Shown one piece after another: positions 1 through 5,004 of a DNA stretch of 5,004 nt. A model generated the notes under the pieces. It made no database searches. It was not told the origin of the DNA and worked only from the letters and a program-made list of their open reading frames with translations. The stretch comes from Oscillospiraceae bacterium. GTDB taxonomy: Bacteria; Bacillota; Clostridia; Oscillospirales; Ruminococcaceae. Location: contig JAFPYQ010000160.1 of the NCBI GenBank assembly GCA_017394475.1, positions 1 to 5,004 of the forward strand, in the 5' to 3' direction. The stretch's first letter is position 1; each line of letters opens with the position of its first letter. The position numbers were made by a program, and so were the translations under genes.

Positions 1-245
1 AGTACATCCTCGGCATCAAGCCCGATTTCGACGGACTTAAGATCGATCCTTCCATTCCTCATGCATGGGATGGCTTCAAGATCACAAGAAAGTTCAGAGG
101 AGCTACCTTCAATATCGATATCCAGAACCCCGATCATATCGAAAAGGGCATAAAGTCCATCACAGTGGATGGCGTGAAGATCGACGGCAATGTTATCAAG
201 GATATCACACCGGGTGTTCATGAAGTAGTAGCCGTTATGGGCTGA
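1..245 (+). CDS. Cellobiose phosphorylase (GH94), C-terminal fragment
   Basis: This is the 3' end of a gene entering from the left edge; the reading frame begins at base 3 and gives 80 residues before TGA at 243-245. Segments such as YILGIKPDFDGLKIDP, DGFKITRKFRGATF and a C-terminal EVVAVMG closely resemble, from memory, the last part of clostridial cellobiose phosphorylases of glycoside hydrolase family 94. The family is cytoplasmic and cleaves cellobiose with phosphate to alpha-glucose 1-phosphate and glucose, saving ATP in cellulose degraders. The catalytic (alpha/alpha)6 barrel lies upstream of the window, so activity cannot be judged here; the visible part is the C-terminal beta-rich region. 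Cellodextrin or related phosphorylases of the same family are an alternative, but the resemblance is best to the cellobiose enzyme. No clear intrinsic terminator follows the stop codon. Confidence 0.86.
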   Translation, partial: YILGIKPDFDGLKIDPSIPHAWDGFKITRKFRGATFNIDIQNPDHIEKGIKSITVDGVKIDGNVIKDITPGVHEVVAVMG

Positions 246-326
246 TAGATTACTGCACAGAAAAATATATTGCTCACACTTGCTGTATGTGCAAAATGCC
301 GAAAATCATTAAATTGGGAAATTTAC

Positions 327-355
327 TTGAAATTATCTGTGTTTTGTGATACAAT
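327..355 (+). promoter_or_regulatory. Sigma-A type promoter for rplS-lepB
   Basis: A -35 box TTGAAA at 327-332 (5 of 6 consensus matches) is separated by exactly 17 nt from a -10 box TACAAT at 350-355 (5 of 6). TG at 347-348 gives an extended -10 element. The upstream stretch 302-326 is AT-rich and could act as an UP element; it includes a small TAAATT/AATTTA palindrome at 310-325. Transcription is predicted to start near 361-364, giving a leader of about 140 nt ahead of rplS. The strength fits a ribosomal protein gene. The start site is inferred from spacing only. Confidence 0.85.
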
Positions 356-360
356 ATATC

Positions 361-503
361 AGTGAATTTGTTTTAATTCACTTATTACGCAGTCCTCTGT
401 ATATGCTGCCGTGCGTATTTCTCCGGAACATCCGGACTTTTGGGCAGCGGAGAGTTTTGAATCACTTATATACATGAATGCCTGAAATGTGAGGAATTTT
501 GAA
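361..503 (+). promoter_or_regulatory. Structured rplS 5' leader, probable L19 autoregulatory leader
   Basis: The untranslated leader can be folded by eye into nested helices whose 5' strand is continuous. TCCTC 393-397 pairs with GAGGA 491-495, TGTATAT 398-404 with ATATACA 468-474, and GCTGCC 405-410 with GGCAGC 443-448. An apical hairpin TCCGG 422-426/CCGGA 432-436 lies inside. A separate perfect 8-bp hairpin, AGTGAATT 361-368/AATTCACT 375-382, sits at the predicted 5' end. The outermost helix covers the rplS Shine-Dalgarno, which would lower translation. Firmicutes are known to carry an L19 leader (an Rfam family) thought to let L19 bind and repress its own mRNA. Assignment to that family is by gene context and general architecture; I could not align it to the family model. 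Competing pairings exist, for example TACGC 386-390 with GCGTA 413-417. Confidence 0.66.
491..495 (+). promoter_or_regulatory. Shine-Dalgarno that fixes the rplS start
   Basis: GAGGA lies 8 nt before ATG 504. An in-frame GTG at 489 overlaps this site, so it cannot be the start served by it. The same five bases are the 3' strand of the predicted leader helix with TCCTC 393-397. Confidence 0.8.
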
Positions 504-854
504 ATGGACGCACAGAACGCATTAAAGCTCATCAGCAATTCAAGCCTTAAGGAAAATGCACCTTCTTTCGATGTTGGTGATACCGTCAGGGTACAGGTAA
601 GGATCAAGGAAGGCGACAAGTACAGACTTCAGGCTTTTGAAGGCACAGTTATCGCCAAAAGGCATGGCGGCATACAGGAAACTTTCACTGTAAGACGTGT
701 TGCACACGGCACAGGTGTAGAGAGAGTATTCCCCGTTCATTCTCCTGTTGTTGACAGCGTTACCGTTATCAGACATGGTAAGGTACGCAGAAGCAAGCTG
801 TACTATCTCCGTGACAGAGTCGGCAAGGCTGCCAAGCTCAAGGAGAAGATCTGA
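504..854 (+). CDS. rplS: 50S ribosomal protein L19
   Basis: The 116-residue product is a typical bL19, a large-subunit protein placed at the interface with the 30S subunit. Family signatures run through the whole length: [31 protein letters not shown], the FTVRR segment, [15 protein letters not shown] and a basic C-terminus with [20 protein letters not shown]. The length matches the usual 114-120 residues. ATG 504 is chosen over the in-frame GTG at 489 because GAGGA at 491-495 is well spaced for the ATG, and [10 protein letters not shown] is a plausible L19 start. It is the first gene of a probable rplS-lepB unit driven by the promoter at 327-355 and is probably regulated through the structured leader. 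Nothing in the protein looks unusual. The common neighbours rimM and trmD are not upstream; a GH94 gene is there instead. Confidence 0.97.
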   Translation: MDAQNALKLISNSSLKENAPSFDVGDTVRVQVRIKEGDKYRLQAFEGTVIAKRHGGIQETFTVRRVAHGTGVERVFPVHSPVVDSVTVIRHGKVRRSKLYYLRDRVGKAAKLKEKI

Positions 855-868
855 GTTTTCGCATGAGC

Positions 869-904
869 TTTACGGTAAACACCATCACGGTGTTTACCGC
901 TAAA
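869..904 (+). other. Strong rplS-lepB intercistronic hairpin without T-tract
   Basis: CGGTAAACACC at 873-883 is perfectly complementary to GGTGTTTACCG at 889-899, with a 5-nt loop. The stem extends by TTTA 869-872/TAAA 901-904 if C900 is bulged, giving about 15 bp. It begins 14 nt after the rplS stop. The 3' flank is CTAAAACACAAAACC, with no run of T, and the opposite strand has none either, so it does not read as a standard intrinsic terminator. A role in mRNA 3'-end protection or processing, allowing more rplS than lepB product, is an inference. Confidence 0.7.
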
Positions 905-942
905 ACACAAAACCAAGGCCTTGCGCCTTATTGCAGTTGATT

Positions 943-948
943 AGGTGG
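943..948 (+). promoter_or_regulatory. Likely lepB ribosome binding site
   Basis: AGGTGG is the best Shine-Dalgarno-like sequence before lepB and lies 8 nt ahead of GTG 957. It overlaps the earlier in-frame GTG codons at 945 and 948, which therefore have no good upstream site of their own. This favours 957 as the start. Confidence 0.5.
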
Positions 949-956
949 TGCGACAG

Positions 957-1532
957 GTGGAAAAATTTCAGATAAACTACGAGATCCTGGATGAAAAGGA
1001 AAACGAACATATCCCTTATAAGGAATTTATAGAGTGGATAGAAACAGTCGTTTTCGCATTCTTTGTTGTGATCCTTGTTTTTACATTCATCCTGAGACAG
1101 GTCAATGTAGAAGGAGAATCCATGGTGCCTACCCTGGCAGACGGGGACAGGCTCATTGTCCATCACCTGTTCTATACACCCCAGAAGGGCGATATAGTCA
1201 TAGTAGACAGCCTCGGCCTCAACAAGCCTATCGTAAAGCGTGTTATCGCCACAGGCGGCGACACAATCGATATAGACTTCCAGACAGGTACTGTGAAGCT
1301 CAACGGCACAGTACTTGAAGAGGATTATATCAACGATCTCACCAAGCTCGATGAGGGCGGTCAGAATTATCCCGTAACAGTTCCTCAGGGCTATTACTTC
1401 GTAATGGGCGACAATCGCATGAATTCCAAGGACAGCCGCAGTGCTGATGTGGGACTTGTTTCTGATGATGAGATAGCAGGAAAGGCAGTATTCAGACTTT
1501 TCCCTGCATCAGGTTTCGGAAAGCTCGAATAA
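957..1532 (+). CDS. lepB: Signal peptidase I
   Basis: This is a type I (S26 family) signal peptidase, which removes signal peptides from secreted proteins on the outer face of the membrane. Numbered from GTG 957 (191 residues), there is a short acidic cytoplasmic tail and one membrane span near residues 30-46 (TVVFAFFVVILVFTFIL). The catalytic serine box follows as VEGESMVPTL with Ser55, then the general-base lysine in KRVIATGGD (Lys94), and box E MGDNRMNSKDSR near 150-161. One N-terminal span and no large insert are typical of Gram-positive enzymes. In-frame GTG codons at 945 and 948 would add four or three residues; I prefer 957 because of AGGTGG at 943-948. It is probably cotranscribed with rplS, since no promoter is evident in the 102-nt gap and rplS-lepB adjacency is, from memory, common in Clostridia. 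It ends before the terminator at 1611-1642. Confidence 0.94.
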   Translation: MEKFQINYEILDEKENEHIPYKEFIEWIETVVFAFFVVILVFTFILRQVNVEGESMVPTLADGDRLIVHHLFYTPQKGDIVIVDSLGLNKPIVKRVIATGGDTIDIDFQTGTVKLNGTVLEEDYINDLTKLDEGGQNYPVTVPQGYYFVMGDNRMNSKDSRSADVGLVSDDEIAGKAVFRLFPASGFGKLE

Positions 1533-1610
1533 CGGGATGTCCCTTGATGGCTTTTCAGGCAGCGGAGATATCCGCAGACCCGTTCTTCTACGCATTTTAA
1601 CAGCGCTTAT

Positions 1611-1642
1611 AAAGGGGCAGTTTTCTGCCCCTTTGTTTGTAT
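1611..1642 (+). terminator. Intrinsic terminator after lepB
   Basis: AAAGGGGCAG at 1611-1620 and CTGCCCCTTT at 1625-1634 form a perfect 10-bp stem around a TTTT loop. It is followed by the T-rich tail GTTTGTAT, with the T bases at the end of the stem adding to the run. It lies 78 nt past the lepB stop and ends the rplS-lepB transcript. The rest of the 169-nt gap holds a small GCGGA/TCCGC hairpin at 1562-1575 and no gene. Confidence 0.92.
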
Positions 1643-1701
1643 CATTGGCAGATGGCTCCTTGCAGAGCAAAAACAGGACTTTTCAGGCGGTATGAAAGAT
1701 C

Positions 1702-4023
1702 ATGAGTGTAAATCCATATAAATACAGACCATCAAATGAAATGAGGTACAGGCTGGTGGCAGGTGCTGCAGCAGTCGTGCTGGCACTGGGCGGATATGTG
1801 ACCTTCAAGATATCCGATGCGGCAGTGGTAAAGCATGACAAGTATCTTGCCATGGCAAATGACAACCAGTTCTCCAGTACCACGGTCAAAGCCTCCAGGG
1901 GCAGTATATATGATGCCAACGGAAAGATAATGGCTCAGTCTGCCACGGTGTATAATGTCATAATCTCCCCGGGGACCATCACTGATAATCCCAAGGTGGA
2001 CAATGCGGAGCGTGACAGAGAGGTACAGGAGCTGGCGAAGATACTATCCGAGGAACTGGGCGAAGATCTTGAAATGGGTGTCAATGACCTGATAGACTGC
2101 TTCTATGAGGAAGAGACCAAGAACCGCCAGTGGATAAGAGTGGCAAGGAAGATTGAACGCCCGGTCATAGACAAGATAAAGGAAAGGGCTAACGAATCAA
2201 AGCTGACAAGGAACCTTTTCTATACCGAGCAGGATACCCGCCGTTATTACCCTCAGAGCACTGTCGCATCCTCCGTTATAGGCTTTACCAATTACGAGGG
2301 AGACGGCATATACGGCGTTGAGGCATATTACAACGAGTACCTTGCAGGTGTGGACGGCAAGGTCATATCCGCCCGCGACGGTTCGGGAAATGAGATGCCC
2401 TATGATGAATCCGAGATATATCAGACCCGTGACGGCGCAAATGTCTATATGACCATAAACAGCTCCATCCAGCTGAAGGTGGAGGAGGAGCTTGAAAAGT
2501 GCATACAGCAGAACGATGTCCGCGAGAGGGCTACTGCCATCATCATGAACGCCAAGACAGGCGCTATCATAGCCATGGCAACAGTTCCCACCTTTGATCT
2601 CAACGACCGCAATTCTATATATGACACCAACAGTAAGCGCAAGCTGGCTGAATTTGCCAAGGAAAATCCCGATGACAAAGAGGGATATGACCAGATGTAT
2701 TCCGCCCTGCGCGAGACACAGTGGAAGAACAAGGCAGTAACAGAGCCCTACGAGCCGGGCTCCATATTCAAGATAATTACAGGTTCTGCAGCCCTTGAAG
2801 AAGAGGCGATAGACCTTGAAACAAAGTTCTACTGCGACCACTCCATGATAATCGCGGACAGGACCTTCAACTGCTGGACAGCAGGTGCCCACGGCGGTCA
2901 GAATTTCGTTCAGGCCATGACCAATTCCTGCAACCCTGCATTCATTCAGATAGGCCAGTTCTTAGGCATCGATAAATTCCAGCAGTATTACAAGGCATAC
3001 GGCTTTACTGAGCCCACGGGCATAGACCTGCCCGGTGAGGCACAGGGTCTCTATGTCACCCGTGACCAGATGGGAAGGGTCGAGCTGGCATCCTGCTCCT
3101 TCGGTCAGTCAAATGCGGTGACAGCTATCCAGATGGTGACCGCTGCAGCCGCAGTGGTAAACGGCGGCTATCTGCTCAAGCCCTATGTTGTTGAAAAGGT
3201 CGTGGATCCTAACGGCAATGTTATGCTGACTCAGGATAAGACAGTCCGCAGACAGGTCATCTCGGAAGAGACCTCCGCTACCATGAGAGATGTTCTTGAA
3301 AGCGTTGTAAACGGCAGCGGACGCGGCTCCAACCTGTATATCAAGGGCTACCGCATAGGCGGCAAGACAGGTACCGCACAGAAGCTCGAAAAGATACGAC
3401 AGACCCGCAAGGACGATCTGTACGTTTCATCATATATCGCATTCGCTCCCGCGGATGATCCCGAGATAATCATGCTCTGCTCCGTTGATGAGCCCATGGG
3501 TTACGATGCCCGCGGAAAGAGAGTATACTACGGCAGCGTTGTTGCGGCTCCTGTGGTACAGTCCGTTCTGAAGGAGATACTCCCGGAGCTGGGCTTCTAT
3601 ACCGAATACAGCGAGGATGAGCTGGCAGTCCTTGATATCGCAGTTCCCGATGTTACAGGCATGTCTCTCGAGGCTGCAAAGGAGAAACTGGAGGAATTCG
3701 GACTTTCCTGCGATTACTACGGCAGGGGACAGACCATTTCCAGCCAGTTCCCCATAAAGAATTCCTATATCCCCCGCGACGGCACAGTCATACTCTATAC
3801 TGAGCCTATGGATACAGTTATGGCTACCGTTCCCGATGTAAAGGGCTGCACGGTATCCGATGCAAAGTATTATATCCAGCGCGAAGGGCTCAACTTCAAG
3901 GCAGGCGACGGTGCCTCCGCACAGAGCGGCTCCCTTGCCTATGCACAGACCTACGAGCCGGGCACGGAGGTGCCTGCGGGAACGGTGGTAGAGGTAACGT
4001 TCCTTACCAGCTCGGAAGGCTAA
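1702..4023 (+). CDS. Class B penicillin-binding protein (FtsI/SpoVD/PBP2x type) with two PASTA domains
   Basis: This membrane-anchored D,D-transpeptidase crosslinks peptidoglycan stem peptides outside the cell. The 773-residue protein has a short basic cytoplasmic tail, one membrane span near 17-36 and a dimerization/pedestal region opening with RGSIYDANGKIMAQS (66-80). The transpeptidase domain spans about 245-625, with SIFK at 354-357 (nucleophile Ser354), SCN at 409-411 and KTGT at 555-558. Two C-terminal PASTA repeats start at VPDVTGMSLEAAK (about 648) and VPDVKGCTVSDAK (about 710). All three catalytic motifs are intact. ATG 1702 has only a weak AGGCGG site at 1685-1690, 11 nt away, but no better in-frame start exists and the tail-plus-span layout fits. 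murE follows 61 nt later, the order seen in division and cell wall clusters, so a septal role is likely. SpoVD (spore cortex) and vegetative PBP2x/FtsI cannot be told apart by sequence alone, hence no symbol. Cys391 and Cys410 flank the active site. Confidence 0.95.
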   Translation: MSVNPYKYRPSNEMRYRLVAGAAAVVLALGGYVTFKISDAAVVKHDKYLAMANDNQFSSTTVKASRGSIYDANGKIMAQSATVYNVIISPGTITDNPKVDNAERDREVQELAKILSEELGEDLEMGVNDLIDCFYEEETKNRQWIRVARKIERPVIDKIKERANESKLTRNLFYTEQDTRRYYPQSTVASSVIGFTNYEGDGIYGVEAYYNEYLAGVDGKVISARDGSGNEMPYDESEIYQTRDGANVYMTINSSIQLKVEEELEKCIQQNDVRERATAIIMNAKTGAIIAMATVPTFDLNDRNSIYDTNSKRKLAEFAKENPDDKEGYDQMYSALRETQWKNKAVTEPYEPGSIFKIITGSAALEEEAIDLETKFYCDHSMIIADRTFNCWTAGAHGGQNFVQAMTNSCNPAFIQIGQFLGIDKFQQYYKAYGFTEPTGIDLPGEAQGLYVTRDQMGRVELASCSFGQSNAVTAIQMVTAAAAVVNGGYLLKPYVVEKVVDPNGNVMLTQDKTVRRQVISEETSATMRDVLESVVNGSGRGSNLYIKGYRIGGKTGTAQKLEKIRQTRKDDLYVSSYIAFAPADDPEIIMLCSVDEPMGYDARGKRVYYGSVVAAPVVQSVLKEILPELGFYTEYSEDELAVLDIAVPDVTGMSLEAAKEKLEEFGLSCDYYGRGQTISSQFPIKNSYIPRDGTVILYTEPMDTVMATVPDVKGCTVSDAKYYIQREGLNFKAGDGASAQSGSLAYAQTYEPGTEVPAGTVVEVTFLTSSEG

Positions 4024-4034
4024 ACAAAAATGAC

Positions 4035-4058
4035 GGCGGGATGGTACGCCATCCTGCC
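4035..4058 (+). other. PBP-murE intercistronic hairpin with UACG loop
   Basis: GGCGGGATGG at 4035-4044 pairs with CCATCCTGCC at 4049-4058 (ten pairs, one of them G-U) around TACG, an RNA UNCG-class tetraloop, though closed by G-C rather than the optimal C-G. It starts 11 nt after the PBP stop. The downstream sequence TGTATGGATG is not a T-tract, so termination is unlikely. It ends 26 nt before the murE start and may tune processing or stability of a shared transcript. Confidence 0.6.
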
Positions 4059-4084
4059 TGTATGGATGAACGGATGAGGCAGAT

Positions 4085-5004
4085 ATGAAGATCTCACAGC
4101 TTTTACAGGACAGTGGATACACATACACAGGCGTTGATGCCGAGATCATCGGTGTTACGGATGATACCCGCGTGGTGCGGGAGGGCTTTGTATACGCAGG
4201 CATAAAGGGCGAACGTTTTGACGGCGAGGCTCATGCAGCCGAAATGCTTGAAAAGGGCGCTTCTGCTGTCATCGTATCCCATGATATGGGGCTCGGTGAC
4301 AGGCAGATAATAGCTGATGACACCCGTATAGCATACGGCAAAATGGTATCCGCTTTTGCAGGCCATCCCGAGAAAAAGCTCAGGCTCATAGGCATCACGG
4401 GTACCAACGGAAAGACCACTACCGCCACTCTTATCCATCATATCCTGATGGAGACAGGGCACAAATGCGGATTTATAGGCACCACAGCAGTGCTTTCGGG
4501 CACAGAGCCTGTTGACCGCGATGAGAACACTCCCACCACTCCCGCTGTAAAGGAGCTTTACAGCATATTCAATAAAATGGTGGATGACGGCTGTGAATTC
4601 TGCGTAATGGAAGTGTCATCCTTCGGGCTTTGTCAGAACAGGATAGGCCCCGCTGTGTTCGAGGTATCGGTATTCACCAATCTGACACAGGATCATCTTG
4701 ATTATCACGGCACCATGGAGAACTATTTCGAGGCGAAAAAGCTGCTCTTTACCCGCCATTCCGGATTTGCCTTCATAAATGCGGATGACGGATATGGAAG
4801 AAGGCTGCTCGATGATAAGGAAGTCTGCAGTCATGAGCTTTTCGGCAGCGGAGCCGGAGGAGACGGGTATCGTTTTGACAATGCCCGCTTTGAAAACGGC
4901 GCCACATCATTTGAGATACACCACGGCACTGCGACAGAGCATTACCGCCTGCCCATGATAGGCGAATACAATGTATCAAATGCCTGTGCTGCCATCGCCG
5001 TATG
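4085..5004 (+). CDS. murE: UDP-N-acetylmuramoyl-tripeptide synthetase MurE, N-terminal and central domains (3' truncated by window)
   Basis: MurE is the cytoplasmic ATP-dependent ligase that adds the third amino acid (meso-diaminopimelate or L-lysine) to UDP-MurNAc-L-Ala-D-Glu. The visible 306 residues cover the UDP-binding N-terminal domain (TDDTRVVREGFVYAGIKG, about 25-42) and most of the ATPase domain. That domain shows P-loop GITGTNGKTTT (103-113), substrate loop TPTTP (149-153), MEVSSFGL (175-182), TNLTQDHLDYHG (198-209), YFEAKKLLF with Lys218 as the expected carbamylated lysine, and GEYNVSNACAA (293-303). The family usually has His where Phe180 stands in the EVSS motif. The C-terminal domain with the amino-acid specificity motif (DNPR in diaminopimelate enzymes) is outside the window, so the third residue cannot be assigned. 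ATG 4085 has GAGG at 4076-4079, 5 nt upstream. It lies 61 nt after the PBP with no terminator or obvious promoter between, so cotranscription is likely. Confidence 0.95.
   Translation, partial: MKISQLLQDSGYTYTGVDAEIIGVTDDTRVVREGFVYAGIKGERFDGEAHAAEMLEKGASAVIVSHDMGLGDRQIIADDTRIAYGKMVSAFAGHPEKKLRLIGITGTNGKTTTATLIHHILMETGHKCGFIGTTAVLSGTEPVDRDENTPTTPAVKELYSIFNKMVDDGCEFCVMEVSSFGLCQNRIGPAVFEVSVFTNLTQDHLDYHGTMENYFEAKKLLFTRHSGFAFINADDGYGRRLLDDKEVCSHELFGSGAGGDGYRFDNARFENGATSFEIHHGTATEHYRLPMIGEYNVSNACAAIAV

Noticed and set aside
254..293. TGCACA/TGTGCA pair after the GH94 gene as a terminator
   Set aside because: Only 6 bp with a 28-nt loop and no T-tract.
489..503. GTG start giving a five-residue longer L19
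   Set aside because: The extension overlaps the Shine-Dalgarno GAGGA used by ATG 504, and the GTG has no ribosome binding site of its own.
915..929. AAGGC/GCCTT hairpin before lepB as a terminator or operator
   Set aside because: A 5-bp stem with no T-run and no relation to a promoter; too weak to call.
1034..1318. 94-codon plus-strand frame inside lepB
   Set aside because: An Arg/His/Pro-rich out-of-frame reading of the signal peptidase; the lepB frame carries all the catalytic motifs.
443..1568. GGCAGCGGAGA shared by the rplS leader (443-453) and the gap after lepB (1558-1568), as a possible second L19 site
   Set aside because: An 11-mer match within 5 kb is within chance expectation, and the second copy lacks the partner strand GCTGCC in a matching layout.
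1551..1688. Direct repeat CTTTTCAGGC at 1551-1560 and 1679-1688 flanking the lepB terminator, as a possible insertion scar
   Set aside because: A single 10-mer repeat is expected by chance in 5 kb, and nothing between the copies resembles a mobile element.
1692..1721. Nine-codon upstream ORF overlapping the PBP start, as a possible translational coupler
   Set aside because: The only nearby ribosome binding sequence (AGGCGG 1685-1690) is one base from its ATG, too close to serve it, and nothing else supports translation.
2197..2892. 231-codon open frame on the minus strand
   Set aside because: It lies wholly inside the PBP coding region, has a composition typical of an antisense shadow and shows no recognisable domain.
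3430..4203. 257-codon open frame on the minus strand across the PBP-murE junction
   Set aside because: It is antisense to the PASTA domains and the murE start, both clearly real on the plus strand, and has no domain or ribosome binding support.

Overview
The window reads as a chromosomal segment of a low-to-mid GC Firmicute, most likely a Ruminococcus-like member of Clostridia. This rests on four things: the tail of a cellobiose phosphorylase (a cellodextrin-using lifestyle), a single-membrane-span Gram-positive signal peptidase I, a PASTA-bearing class B penicillin-binding protein followed by murE, and a structured leader ahead of rplS of the kind known from Firmicutes. The genus is inferred from remembered family resemblance, not from a search. 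Every gene I can support is on the + strand.

Layout: 1-245 is the C-terminal 80 residues of a GH94 phosphorylase. 246-503 is intergenic. It carries a strong sigma-A type promoter (TTGAAA, 17-nt spacer, extended TACAAT -10 box) and a leader of about 140 nt that folds on paper into nested helices, the outermost covering the rplS Shine-Dalgarno. 504-854 is rplS (ribosomal protein L19). A long perfect hairpin without a T-tract separates it from lepB (957-1532, signal peptidase I). A textbook intrinsic terminator at 1611-1642 closes the rplS-lepB unit. 1702-4023 encodes a 773-residue class B PBP with two PASTA domains. A 61-nt spacer with a UACG-loop hairpin leads to murE (from 4085), which runs off the right edge.

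The genes form three functional groups: cellobiose phosphorolysis, ribosome assembly plus protein secretion (rplS-lepB), and septal or lateral peptidoglycan synthesis (PBP-murE, the core of a division and cell wall cluster). The usual upstream partners of that cluster (mraZ, rsmH, ftsL) are not here; the PBP follows lepB and its terminator directly.

I found no mobile element, CRISPR array, tRNA, rRNA or unknown defence-like system. The observations most worth following are the rplS leader structure, a cysteine pair around the PBP active site spaced like the redox pair described for SpoVD, a MurE with Phe where the family usually has His, and two intercistronic hairpins that do not look like terminators.
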